This document shows positions 33,230 to 43,277 of a stretch of DNA of 64,000 nt, in pieces (position 1 is the first letter of the stretch; each line of letters opens with the position of its first letter). The notes under the pieces are model-generated. The model made no database searches and was not told the DNA's origin. It worked only from the letters and a program-made list of their open reading frames with translations. This stretch comes from Trichomonas vaginalis G3 (lineage: Eukaryota > Parabasalia > Trichomonadida > Trichomonadidae), in assembly GCF_026262505.1 (NCBI RefSeq), contig NC_067204.1:16904165-16968164 (forward strand), in the 5' to 3' direction. The translations under genes were made by a program, and so were the position numbers.

Positions 33230-34054
33230 TTAAGGGAAAATTCCACTTGGAACTGGAATGCTATAAGCATTGCACAAATCCATGGTCAATCTTTGGAATT
33301 CCACTGATCCTTTTCCTTTTGTATTGTATAATCCGACAATTGCAGCATCTCTCTTTTCAAAGAGGCTTTTAAGTGATGTATCTGATGTATCTTGAGCAGT
33401 TTTGATATCATTCTGAAGTTTTTGAACAAGATTTATTATGGAAGTACGATAATCTTTCATTGCGGTCTGAGATTTCATATGAAAACGATCATCAACACGC
33501 TGCATTCTAATTTTCATGTCTCTCTCTTGAATAGCGTATGCTTCTTGTTGAAGAGTTTCAGCATTGTCGTAATTTCCTAAGGAAGCAGCCTTTCTTGATT
33601 GTGAAATGAGAGTTTCATAATCAGGAACTGGGCGATAAAGCTCATGTAAGCGATGAGATGCATGTTGTTTTTCGAGTTCGACTAAATCTTGTGTTTGCTG
33701 TTTTCTTAATTCAGTAAAAATGTCGTTAACGCGAATTCTAATCTTTTTAATGTTATCCTCTCTTTCGTTGTTCAATTCATTTTGACGCTCATTGTACATT
33801 GCAAAAATTTGAATTAATGAATCCTTATATTCGTCTATTTTCAGTTGATGAGCTTGAATACTTTCTTCTTCATTTATTCTTTCGATTTCTTGATCAATAT
33901 TTCTCGCTGTTTGATAATCTAAATTTTGAATTGCAATTTTCTTCTTTTTTCTAAGATCGAGTTTAGTCTGATGGTTTTGGCTTGGTGCAGGGAATTCTTT
34001 CTTTGTTTCTCTTTTACTTCTGGTAGAAGAGATCGATTGGTTTGACTTATCCAT
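33230..34054 (-). CDS. 274-residue coiled-coil protein
   Basis: ATG 34054 opens a frame with a Ser/Lys-rich start (residues 1-35). From about residue 35 to 260 it is charged and helical (IDQEIERINEEESIQAHQLK, ELRKQQTQDLVELEKQHASH), with repeated short blocks such as QTARNID and DNAETLQQEAYAIQE that suggest two related helical hairpins. It ends SIPVPSGIFP. No catalytic motif. A cytoskeletal or scaffold role would be inference. Confidence 0.85.
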   Translation of the reverse strand: MDKSNQSISSTRSKRETKKEFPAPSQNHQTKLDLRKKKKIAIQNLDYQTARNIDQEIERINEEESIQAHQLKIDEYKDSLIQIFAMYNERQNELNNEREDNIKKIRIRVNDIFTELRKQQTQDLVELEKQHASHRLHELYRPVPDYETLISQSRKAASLGNYDNAETLQQEAYAIQERDMKIRMQRVDDRFHMKSQTAMKDYRTSIINLVQKLQNDIKTAQDTSDTSLKSLFEKRDAAIVGLYNTKGKGSVEFQRLTMDLCNAYSIPVPSGIFP

Positions 34055-34356
34055 CTTTCTGCCGTTTTTTTTTTATCGATTTCATTATTTTCTTTAAATT
34101 TCCTTTAGTATCAATTATACATCCCATATAGAACAGATCTGCTTAGATGTTATCTTCAGAATTCAAACACAAAGAATTATGATTGAAATTGATTCTTTCT
34201 TCCTATTTGAAGAAGGAGTACACTATTGCAAAGGAATGTGTTCGAAAATTACATTGACATTCGATTCAAATACAAAACATTTAAATTTTTGCAAAAATCG
34301 CTTCAATTTCTATTAACTTATAATCAAAATGTGAGGAACCCTAAAACAACCTTTTT
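34055..34356. other. divergent intergenic region, no feature seen
   Basis: About 300 bp between the coiled-coil gene and the glycosyltransferase gene; should hold both promoters. No distinct motif recognised. Confidence 0.45.
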
Positions 34357-35876
34357 ATGTATATCAAAAATCAAGCAAAACTTCGTCACTCATATTTGAA
34401 GTGCTTCTCCATTTTTTGTCACTTCAATTCTTTCAATCATTTTTTATTTCGTATAGTCGAAACAGAGCGATCTCCCTCGAACCCACTATCGCATTATCTG
34501 GATGTGATTTTTGTACTAATAATTGAATCATTATGCATCTTTTTATGCACTTTTAATTATACTCCAGATCAAATTTTAATGAGATTTATTATTTCAACGG
34601 AAAATGACTATTTTGATATAGATAAATATATAGGAAAAACACTAAACATTACAAGTTGGAAGAAATGGAAAGATATTCCAAATCTAGAAGTTAAAGAATT
34701 ATATTTTAATATTCCTATTAATAAATTAATGGCCATGGTACAAAATTGTCCTAAAAGCTATCTCATTACGTACTTTTCCAGTTCAGCTGTCAGAGAATTC
34801 ACAAGATTGATTCATATTAAAAACGTTTTTGTAACAAAAGAAGGAATATATAAAGACTCAAGTGAAATTAAGTTACCTAACTCCAAGATAAAGTTTAGAT
34901 CAAAGAAAATTTTATTCAATGGCACAATTTATGATAAATTAATTTATGGCGTCAATACTTGGGGAGCATGGGGTCATTTCCTTAATGGATCACCTTTATC
35001 AGGTTTATTATACTTTCCCGAAGAAATTGTCCGCCAATCAATGTTCTATTGGCAAGTTCAAGATATGAGATTCGCTCATGATGTCTATGAATTTGGATTC
35101 CAAATTGCTGGCATTGCAGTGATTGATTCAACTGCAGTTTTTGTAAGAGATCTTTATATTTCTGCTCCAATTGACATTGTCAATGGACAAAATCACTTTA
35201 CAAGAATGCTTCGCGAAAAAGTATATAAGTTTTATAAGCTTGAAAATGTTATTCCGAAATATGGATTGATAACAAATAGAAGACCTGGATCAAATAGATG
35301 TGTGAGAAATATGGATGAATTTATCAAAGAAATTAAAGCTAAATACCCTCATATAGAGTGGTTATATCGTAATGATTCTCAGCTAATAGACACACCTCGT
35401 GCTGTTAAAGATCTTGCAAATACGAAATATTTTATTTGCCCTGCAGGATCAAATTCTTTCAAATGCGTCTTTTTGCATGAAAATTGTGGAATGTAATGAT
35501 TGGATCTGATGTTGATAACTGGCCTTGTTATGGTGTATCTCATTGCCTTGGAATCTGGACAACAGTTTCATATAATACAGAATTGCCTTTCCATTCGCAA
35601 TCTGAAGATATCAACATTTCTAAGAATTTGAAATTCCTTGAATACATGATTTATGCCGTTGACAATCAAAAATGGCCTTCACAGATTGACTTTGATGTTT
35701 CTTACTATTTTGAGCAGGATATCCACAGAGAAATTATAGCGATTGATCCTAAAGCTTCGATATTAGTTGGATGTGATTTCAACAAATACCTTAGCAATTT
35801 GAAGCAAAATATTTCACAAGATAAGAGATGCGGAGAAGAGAATAATTTGTATACTAATTACATGCCAGCTGAATAA
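34357..35876 (+). pseudogene. GT61-like glycosyltransferase, single frameshift
   Basis: ATG 34357 starts a type II membrane protein with a hydrophobic anchor at about residues 45-65 (LDVIFVLIIESLCIFLCTF). The luminal part has GT61/DUF563-like features: FARDVYE-like FAHDVYEFGF, LITNRRPGSNRCVRN, then FICPAGSNSFKCVFLHENCG. The frame ends at 35496, and the continuation (VMIGSDVDNWPCYGVSHCLG onward to 35876) is in the next frame. One base is therefore missing near 35490 (GGAATGTAATG). GT61 enzymes add pentoses or GlcNAc in the Golgi; the acceptor is unknown. It may be a recent pseudogene or a sequencing error, since nothing else is damaged. Confidence 0.7.
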
Positions 35877-36290
35877 AGTCAATAGAACATAAACATCTCC
35901 CATTAAAATAATGATATGTTAAATCAGAACTTAATATTAAAAATTAATCTTTTTGAATCTATAATCGCGTAAAGTAGAAGTTGGAAGCCTACTGATTCCT
36001 CATAAGTAGTATTATAATGTGTTAAATCTAAAGAAATATTATGTATTTTATCTTCTTCTTGGAAAGAAATTTAAATAAAAAGTGTAATTAATAGTCTTAT
36101 TGGTAATATGGGTAAATAAATACCACTGAAGAGTTATATCATTTTCAAAAAAAAGAATATTGCAATATTTTAATTTATTATAAAAACAACGCGAGAGAAA
36201 CAAAAGTATAAGAAAAAAGTTCAGCATGTGCACTCAATAAAGGGTACAGTATTGTTTAGATGCTGAATGATCTAATAAAATTGAAAGAAA
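35877..36290. other. intergenic between convergent genes, no feature seen
   Basis: AT-rich spacer with no supported ORF. Confidence 0.5.
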
Positions 36291-36752
36291 TCAAGAACTA
36301 TCATATGATCTATGAAGTGTGTTTGTAAGTAATTCAAGTAGCGCTGCTTTGTGGCTACTATTCATAGTTTGTAAGTTTAAATTAATTTCTTGTTCTTGAT
36401 TATCAAGAAAAACGTAATTTTGACTTTCAGGAAATCCTTTTACTAGTGGACCACAGTTCATTGATAGAGGTTCTTTGTTTTGTTGTGGAATATTTTTTGA
36501 ATGTTTTTCATCTGTTGAAGCTACTTTATTGAGAATTGCGATTTCATTCCAGTATCTAAATAACGAATCTTCTCCAAGTAAATTTCTTGAGTCTGTTATT
36601 TTGATTTGATTATGAAGATCTTTATATTTATAGTAAGTCTTTCCATTTTTAGAGTAATGGCCTAAGATTACAATGTCTCTTCTAAAATCGTAGATTGGAA
36701 GTTTATCAATTGTATTTTTAACATATCTTTCTACATTTGCTTCGACTGTCAT
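36291..36752 (-). CDS. 153-residue protein of unknown function
   Basis: ATG 36752 opens an intact frame. The first 75 residues look globular (YVKNTIDKLPIYDFRRDIVI, GKTYYKYKDLHNQIKITDSR); the rest is polar with a short C-terminal helix (SSHKAALLELLTNTLHRSY). No signal peptide, membrane segment or known motif is recognised. A candidate Initiator-like TCAGTTG is about 20 nt upstream. Confidence 0.7.
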   Translation of the reverse strand: MTVEANVERYVKNTIDKLPIYDFRRDIVILGHYSKNGKTYYKYKDLHNQIKITDSRNLLGEDSLFRYWNEIAILNKVASTDEKHSKNIPQQNKEPLSMNCGPLVKGFPESQNYVFLDNQEQEINLNLQTMNSSHKAALLELLTNTLHRSYDSS

Positions 36753-37135
36753 AAGAAAATATAAAACAACTGATAAATATTCATACTATTTTTCATGTGG
36801 TAATCTAAATCTAGTAGCAAAAAACACAATTTTCAGGAAATATAAGGTGATTATTTTTGAATTTATCTTATAAACATTTTAAATGGAAATATTTGAATAT
36901 AATGGATAAAATTAAATACATTTGTAGATTTAGTAAATTCCAAATTTTTTTCATAAATCAAAAAATGAAAAACAATTTCTAAATTTTGATAATTAAATTT
37001 TCATTTTCAAAAAAATCCGAAATAAGTTTTATTCACTATTTAATCAACACTACAATTCTTATTGATATTGTCAGTTTGTCAAAATATCGTACCAATTTGA
37101 GAGAATGAGACCAAAAAATATTTTTTTTTCGCTAA
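36753..37135. other. divergent intergenic region, no feature seen
   Basis: About 380 bp between the unknown gene and SEC23; AT-rich with a T-rich run before the SEC23 start. No clear TCA Initiator was picked. Confidence 0.45.
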
Positions 37136-39382
37136 ATGGATCCAGTTGATATCATTCAAAAGCGCGAAGACGAAAACGGCATTCGTCTTTCGTTTAACTT
37201 ATGGCCAACCAACAGAATTGATGCTGTCTCGGCCAGCTGCCCAATTGGCGCTCTTTACACTCCACTTAAGAAATTGACACCAATCGGCAAAATCCAGAGA
37301 ACACCACTCGAATACGAGCCAGTCCTCTGTCCAAACTGCCGTGGTGCATTAAACTGCTACGCACAAATCGATTTTAATTCTAAGACATGGGTTTGCCCAC
37401 TTTGCAAGACAAGATGCCCACTTCCAAGCCAATACTCTAATATCACAAAAGAGCTTCTTCCATTAGAACTCCATTCTGAAGTCAATACTGTTGAATATCT
37501 TGTTAATCAAGGAACTGTCAAACCACCAATCTTTGTTTTTGTTGTTGATATCTGCAGTAACGAGAAGGAACTTGAGAATCTTAAGTCAGTTCTTCTCCAA
37601 GCCATTGCCATTTTGCCAGAAAATTCTTTGGTCGGATTCATTACATTTGGATCCTCTGTTAAGATCCATGAGCTTGTTGAGATCCCATACCCACGTTCCT
37701 ACATCTTTTCTGGCAATAAGACTTACAACGCTCAAGAATTAGCCACAATGCTTGGTATCCAACGCCTCGCCAACGGTGAAGTCCAAACAACAATCATCGT
37801 TCCAGCCAAGCAGGCCGAAGACATGCTCAACAACTTAGTTGATCGCCTTGAAGTCGACAAACTTCCAATTCCAAAGGACGAACGTATGCAGCGTTGCACA
37901 GGTGCAGCTCTTTCAATTGCTGTTACATTACTCGAAGCCGTTTGCCCATTAATTGGCGGCCAAATTTTCTTGTTCACATCCGGCCCAATTACAAAAGGTC
38001 CCGGAACAATGGCCACTCTCAAGCGTGGAGAACCAGTCAGACAGCACAGTGATATCGAGAAAGGAAAGGCAGACCTTACACGCGCTTCTCAACAATTCTT
38101 CTCCGAAATCGGTAAGAACGCAAGTACAAAGAATATCGTCATCAACTACCTCTCAGCTTGCTTCGAAGAAGCCGGCTTGTACGAGCTCGAACCAGCCATT
38201 CTTATCACTGGTGGTTGGCTTATCTCAGCTGAGTCATGGGGTGATGTCAACATTTCACAGTCCATTGTCAAGTACTTCACAAGCATCTTAGAGAACGCCG
38301 GCGCCGAAGTCCAAACACAGATCATTTGCTCGAATAACTTTAAGATTTCCGGCTGCATTGGTCCATGCTCTCCAAAGGAGACACCAGGACCAGCAGTATC
38401 CGAAAAGCAGATCGGTATTGGCGGCACAACATCCTGGAGTCTTGGCGGCGCATTACCTTCAACAACATTAGCATTTTACTTCGATATTACAGCTTCTAAG
38501 GCCGATCCAGTTCCAGTTGGCACTACAGCATTCATCCAATTCGTCACTACATACAGAAATGTCCTTTCCGGACAATACGTTCGCCGTGTTACTACAACAG
38601 CCGTTAATTTCGGAGACATGAACGACAGAAGTTCATTCGCAAGGTCATTTGACCAGGAATGCGGCACAATTTTGTTGGCAAAGCTTGCCATGTGGAAATG
38701 CCGCACCGAGGACAATCTCGACGTCATCCACTTCATCGATAAGACACTTATCAGGTTCTGCAGATGGTTCGGTACATACAATCAAGGCGATCCTTCATCA
38801 TTCACTTTCGGAGAGTCATTCACCTTCTTCCCACAGTTCTTATACCACTTAAGACGTTCTCCATTCATGAGCACATTCAACTCTTCTCCAGATCTTACAG
38901 CGTCATTAAGACATTCCCTTCTCATGGAGGACACAACTAACTCGCTCTTCATGATTCAGCCGACACTTATGCAGTACACTGCAGATTTCCAGCAGTCTCC
39001 TGTTTTCTTGGACATGAATTCGCTCAAGAAGGATACAATTTTACTTCTCGATACTTTCTTCAGAGTTCTCGTCTGGTATGGTGAAAATGTTGCTTCCTGG
39101 AGAAACCAGGGTCTCGATAAAAATCCAGATTACGAAAATGTTAAATGGATGCTCGAAACTCCACTCCAAGAGGCCAAGGCACTCATTTCTGAGAGATTCC
39201 CAACACCACTCTTGATCACATGCGACCAGGATTCATCTCTTTCAAGATATTTGCTCGCAAGATGCAATCCATCCGAAAATAACTACAACGGACTCGGCGG
39301 CTCTACAAATTCACTTTCTACTGAGGAACCTTCACTTTCTAAGTTCCTCCAGAAGTTGAAGGATGTCGCTGTAAACGACTAA
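37136..39382 (+). CDS. SEC23: COPII coat subunit Sec23
   Basis: The 748-residue protein has the full Sec23 order. The N-terminal strand GIRLSFNLWPTNRIDA is followed by the zinc finger (Cys 65, 68, 87, 90: CPNCRGALNC, WVCPLCKTRCPLP) and the vWA-like trunk (PIFVFVVDICS). Then come the beta-sandwich, the helical region with FLYHLRRSPFM, whose Arg matches the Sar1 GTPase-activating arginine finger, and the gelsolin fold (LLLDTFFRVLVWYGE). Length equals the family norm. It stimulates Sar1 GTP hydrolysis during ER-to-Golgi vesicle budding. C- and G-ending codons dominate, indicating strong expression. Intact and intronless. Confidence 0.98.
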   Translation: MDPVDIIQKREDENGIRLSFNLWPTNRIDAVSASCPIGALYTPLKKLTPIGKIQRTPLEYEPVLCPNCRGALNCYAQIDFNSKTWVCPLCKTRCPLPSQYSNITKELLPLELHSEVNTVEYLVNQGTVKPPIFVFVVDICSNEKELENLKSVLLQAIAILPENSLVGFITFGSSVKIHELVEIPYPRSYIFSGNKTYNAQELATMLGIQRLANGEVQTTIIVPAKQAEDMLNNLVDRLEVDKLPIPKDERMQRCTGAALSIAVTLLEAVCPLIGGQIFLFTSGPITKGPGTMATLKRGEPVRQHSDIEKGKADLTRASQQFFSEIGKNASTKNIVINYLSACFEEAGLYELEPAILITGGWLISAESWGDVNISQSIVKYFTSILENAGAEVQTQIICSNNFKISGCIGPCSPKETPGPAVSEKQIGIGGTTSWSLGGALPSTTLAFYFDITASKADPVPVGTTAFIQFVTTYRNVLSGQYVRRVTTTAVNFGDMNDRSSFARSFDQECGTILLAKLAMWKCRTEDNLDVIHFIDKTLIRFCRWFGTYNQGDPSSFTFGESFTFFPQFLYHLRRSPFMSTFNSSPDLTASLRHSLLMEDTTNSLFMIQPTLMQYTADFQQSPVFLDMNSLKKDTILLLDTFFRVLVWYGENVASWRNQGLDKNPDYENVKWMLETPLQEAKALISERFPTPLLITCDQDSSLSRYLLARCNPSENNYNGLGGSTNSLSTEEPSLSKFLQKLKDVAVND

Positions 39383-39424
39383 AAAGCTTTATTTCAATTT
39401 TTTTAAATTCAAACATATCTTGAA

Positions 39425-40457
39425 GGGTGCACCCGTATGTACGTTTATTTGAGAGGAGGAGGATTACCCTCTCAATTTTGAGGGATTCGTTAGTTTATTT
39501 TCTCGATGAATATGGAATAAAATTTGATTTTTACCTTATCAATATACTTCATATAATATACACATGTTCATGTAAAAACTTTTTTCCAAAATCCTCAGGA
39601 ATTAAGGGATTTTTGAATTTTAAGAATTTTTTTCGAATTTTTTCGAAAAAAAAATATTTTCAGAACAGCCTTAACGGCTAAGATTTAGGAACAATGTTAA
39701 GTATCAGAAAGAAAGGAGGTCTGATATAGACAACATATATCGTTGAAGGTTGAAAAAATCTCTAATATTTGAGCCCAAAATTTCAAATTTTAATTTTTTG
39801 AAAAAAGAGGCCACCCGTATGTACGTTTATTTGAGAGGAGGAGGATTATATTTTTGAAAGGGTGAAACATTATGAATATGTTAATTATATAATAATATGT
39901 ATTATTATAAAAAAGAAAAAATAAAGCACGTTAAAATTTTTCTTTCTTGATTTTTTACAAAATCTACTTAGAATTATGCAAAATATGACTAAATAATTAT
40001 AAATTTCAAGTTAAATTTTAATTTTGATAAATAATTTAAATTCAAAATAAGTTCAGTTCGACTATGTATGTAGTAATTCCTCAATAAAGTGCCAAAACCC
40101 TATTAAAATATATGAACATTTTCAACATTTTAATGTTTTTATTTAAAAATTTGATGGAATATGAGCTTCAAACAATTATTATGTAAATAAAAATAATTAA
40201 ATATATGTATTTATTCGTATTACACCGTAGTAAGTCGATTCTTCCTTTCTTCTACTGAGTTTTGAATTTGATTTCGAATGTAAAGAGATTCAAAGGGAAA
40301 ATACTAGCGGATAAAAAACCTCCATGAAAGGATCATAATGGAGTCAAGTTGTATTTTTTGATATTTTTTGCTTTTCGAGCCTAAATAGGTAGCCAAGATA
40401 ATGCCTAAAAATAAGGTTCTAAATTCTGAAGTTTACATGATCCTCTCGTGTGCACCC
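39425..40457. mobile_element. element R copy 2, uninterrupted (1033 bp)
   Basis: It begins GGGTGCACCCGTATGTACG and ends TCTCGTGTGCACCC; the terminal inverted repeats match over 10 of 11 bases. TTAA follows the right end and TGAA precedes the left, so the target duplication is probably TTAA with one change. It carries the direct repeat of CACCCGTATGTACGTTTATT at its left end and at about 39812. No transposase. It lies 42 bp downstream of the SEC23 stop and is the reference for the insertions in copy 1. Confidence 0.8.
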
Positions 40458-40691
40458 TTAAACTTCAAGTTATCAATCTTACTAATTATTTGTCTTAAAC
40501 ACTTTTCCCTTTTTTCAGAGAAACTCATAGAATTAATTGTATGACTATTATCAAAAAATGAAAAGTAGGAATCCCTTTTGTATCGCAGGTTATATCAAAA
40601 ATTCTGGCAAAAATATATATTAAAATGAAAGCCCCTTGAGCTATATTATTAGTTTATAAAGCTTAATTTGTTATTGATAAAGGTATTTTTT

Positions 40692-40985
40692 TTAACAAAC
40701 GCCATACGTGATGCAAACCTCACGAGGATCTTCGTTTGAAGCAATGTAATCATATACTCTGGCTACTTTTTCTTCTGTGATAAGATGGCACATATCTTGG
40801 AACATTGGAACAAGTTTGCATATTTTTAAGAATAGATTGACATCTGGCTGTGCAAATTTGCTTGAATCTTCTTTAAACATATCAAGAATAACAGAAAACA
40901 AACTGATACATTCATCACAAATTAATTTTGATAGTGGTTCTGCTCTCGTTGAGCGAGGTTTGAGTTTTCTTGCTATTGAGCTTTG
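40692..40985 (-). pseudogene. saposin-like (SapB) domain gene, 5' part cut off by Maverick
   Basis: The minus-strand frame ends at 40692 with the pattern of a saposin B fold: CDECISLF, a later CKLV, MCHLITEEKVARVYDYI, then VCITYGVC, giving six Cys in the expected order. The frame stays open upstream to about 40990 without an ATG or signal peptide, where recognisable host sequence ends and Maverick DNA begins. Trichomonads have a family of saposin-like pore-forming effectors. Here only the C-terminal part is present, so the gene is disrupted or its 5' part lies beyond the element. Confidence 0.7.
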
Positions 40986-40994
40986 AACTTTAGT

Positions 40995-41160
40995 TAGTAT
41001 GGTTAAGTGGTGTACTGTGGCACTGCGCGCCCCCGTACACCACCTAACCTTAAATATTTACAAAACCGGTAACGTATATTTTACAACACAAACGACAACA
41101 CTAACTTAACCTTAAATATTTACAAAACCACCACCCACTTCACTTCACTAACAAACTCAC
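40995..41160. repeat. Maverick terminal region with hairpin and direct repeats
   Basis: GTGGTGTAC at about 41008 is mirrored by GTACACCAC at about 41034, with a GC-rich loop (TGTGGCACTGCGCGCCCCC) between. The sequence TAACCTTAAATATTTACAAA occurs twice about 61 bp apart (41046 and 41107). These fit a terminal repeat or origin region of the Maverick, but the matching far end is not in the window. Confidence 0.5.
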
Positions 41161-41218
41161 TAATGTAAAAAAATAAACGTTCTCACTATCGTTCTCACTA
41201 ACGACTTCACTAATGTTC

Positions 41219-41375
41219 TCATAAATTTTCCTCAATATCTTCATCATCAGTGTATAACCCTATTGTAGTCATACTTGAAGCCATAAACTTTCTTAACTTC
41301 TTAACGTACAATTTACATAACTTACCTTCGTCATCATATGGTTTAATGATATAAACTATTTCTATCTTTATACAC
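41219..41375 (-). pseudogene. C-terminal fragment of a Maverick gene
   Basis: An open minus-strand stretch ends at TGA 41219-41221 and encodes KIEIVYIIKPYDDEGKLCKL and then LRKFMASSMTTIGLYTDDED. Upstream it meets a stop near 41378, so only about 50 codons survive. The content looks like genuine protein, but the family is not recognised. Confidence 0.4.
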
Positions 41376-41601
41376 AGTCAATGAAAAGTCAACTGTCTCG
41401 GATGTATTTGAAAGAACATGTTATGCTCAGGAAGGAAGAATAAATGTTTAAATGTATGTTGTTATATTTTTCGATTTGTATGATTGCTTTTGTTCTGTCA
41501 TTTACATCCAAATAAAAAATTTTCAGTAAAATAAAAAATAAACTTAAAAATTAATGATATCACCACCTACACGTATGAAAACATAGCACAAAAATAAATT
41601 T

Positions 41602-41638
41602 AGGTGAAGTGGTGAGATCTCACCTCTTTTTTCACCCT
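41602..41638 (-). promoter_or_regulatory. palindrome module copy
   Basis: On the minus strand this copy reads GGGTGAAAAAAGAGGTGAG and continues through the perfect palindrome GGTGAGATCTCACC to CACTTCACCT. It lies between two minus-strand gene remnants (41646-42164 upstream, 41219-41375 downstream). The following sequence (AAATTTATTTTTGTGCTATG) is shared with the 25571 copy. Confidence 0.6.
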
Positions 41639-41645
41639 GTTGAAT

Positions 41646-42164
41646 TCATTGCTTTATATCTCTTCTTGGTTTCTTTTTAGTTGCTTTCTTCACGTCTGTC
41701 TCCAACTGTCTTTCTTCTTCGGCCGTAATGATACCAATTACTTCCACCAGTCAATGGGTTCAAATGGTCGTTCATAAGGTTTATACATTCCATAAGGTCC
41801 GTATGGATAAACCGCTGGTGAGAAGAAACATTTTCTTTAGTCCATCGACTCTATTTAAATGCATTGTTCACCTTTCATCTGGTCATTAAAGTCTTTTGCG
41901 TGTTTTGCAAACTCATCGTCCTTTCCTAAAGCATTTTCTGACTCAGTCGCAACCAAATTGATGCTTTATTTATGAGCCCTATTTTATTTAATCTTAACTT
42001 CTTTGCAACCCAGCCTCCAATCTTCCTTTATTTGCATCTAATGTCTTCGAAACCCTTCCTCCACTCATTTTATTTACTGCGTCATAAGCTCCAAGTGCTT
42101 TTGCTCCAAATGCTAATGCTTTTGTTCCCATTGCGCCTAAAGCTGCCAAGCTACCATTTACCAT
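41646..42164 (-). pseudogene. Maverick small structural-type gene, several breaks
   Basis: From ATG 42164 the frame encodes a Gly/Ala-rich hydrophobic region (LAALGAMGTKALAFGAKALG) and stops at 41994. Further blocks follow in other frames: ATESENALGKDDEFAKHAKD, a Pro/Tyr-rich VYPYGPYGMYKPYERPFEPI, then a basic tail (KKATKKKPRRDIKQ) ending at 41646. These look like one protein broken at least three times. A minor capsid or core protein is plausible for a Gly/Ala membrane-active start plus basic tail, but this is inference. Confidence 0.5.
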
Positions 42165-42237
42165 ATTAAAATCATCTCTCTTCAATATATCTCATAAAAG
42201 TTCTCGTTACTGGAGAAGTCAATGAACATAAGCGTTC

Positions 42238-43245
42238 TCACGGGTTCGCCTCACCGCTTTGCGGTCTATCTAACTTATTTCTTATCTCATCTATACGCTT
42301 CAAAATGTCTGAACAATTGCTAACATCTTCTACAACAGTTATTTCATCATGAATGACCTCAAGAACAAGCTCATTTAATATGCTATTAAAATCATCTCAA
42401 TAATGAGTCCATCCTTTCCATCTTTAGGTAGCACAACATCTTTCATTGAAGAAGGTTCGACAAGTCTTATGTTAAACTTACTGACAAAGTTTGTTATACT
42501 ATAATGCTTCGGGGCGATACATGTAGTTGAAAGACATAATATAGATTCTTCAGCAAATTACTTATACTGGATTTTATAACAATGTTCACGAGACAAATAC
42601 CAAATTGACAATCTTTGTACAATCCTGCTGAACCTTCTACTGTAAACGTCGATGGTAACATTCCACGAAGGTCATCTATTGACATAGTTGAGTCACTGTA
42701 TTTAATATTTTCTTAAAGCAATCGTCATTATCTAACCATGCAATAGCTTTGAAGTTTTCATTCGAATATACATCTGCTTCATTAAATGTAAAACCTGACT
42801 TCTTTGCAGAGACGACTTTAAAATCTATTGAGTTTGTTTCAAAATTATATGCTATGCTAACTTCTGAAGGTAATGGATGCCCTTCCGCAGTCAGTTGTTC
42901 TCTCACTACCGTTTGAAGCTTTGTATTAAAAACTTTCATGTCATCTCCTGTATCTAAGTTCACATACACAGCAACAGGAAAACTATCTTGCTTCTTTGTT
43001 TCATCATTATACCTCAAAACATTAAAGTTCTTCAATAATATTGTTCTTCCTGCTGGAATACTTCTAACTTGTCTTATTTCAATAGCTTTCTCACCTCCTA
43101 CATACTCTACCCAGTGTCTTGGATATTCATAAGTATACTGACTTTCTTGAATTTTGGTTGGTTTCATCATAACATGTTCATAGTATATCTTTATACTCTT
43201 GTCAGTTAGACTCGGTGCTATGTTCTGAATATTTCTGACTTGCAT
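42238..43245 (-). pseudogene. Maverick structural-type gene with frameshifts and a C-terminal hairpin cassette
   Basis: ATG 43245 gives 189 residues (MQVRNIQNIAPSLTD start, beta-rich middle) before a break near 42690. The frame resumes as SIDDLRGMLPSTFTVEGSAG to 42494, shifts again to a VEPSSMKDVVLPKDGKDG block, and once more to a helical end (DVSNCSDILKRIDEIRNKL). It ends DRPQSGEANP at TGA 42238. The last codons are copy C of the double-hairpin cassette. The gene is divergent from the ATPase with 32 bp between the starts. The beta-rich content and position suggest a virion protein; not proven. Confidence 0.55.
42239..42265 (-). repeat. double-hairpin coding cassette, copy C
   Basis: On the minus strand it reads ACCGC-AAA-GCGGT, then GA, then GGCGAACCC and GTG. 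The first hairpin has a 5-bp stem with an AAA loop. It encodes RPQSGEANP followed by the stop codon, the same reading frame as the copies at 46718 and 62566. The second hairpin is shortened to two pairs. Confidence 0.6.
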
Positions 43246-43277
43246 TTTTAATGGAGATAAAATGAAGCATTTAATAC

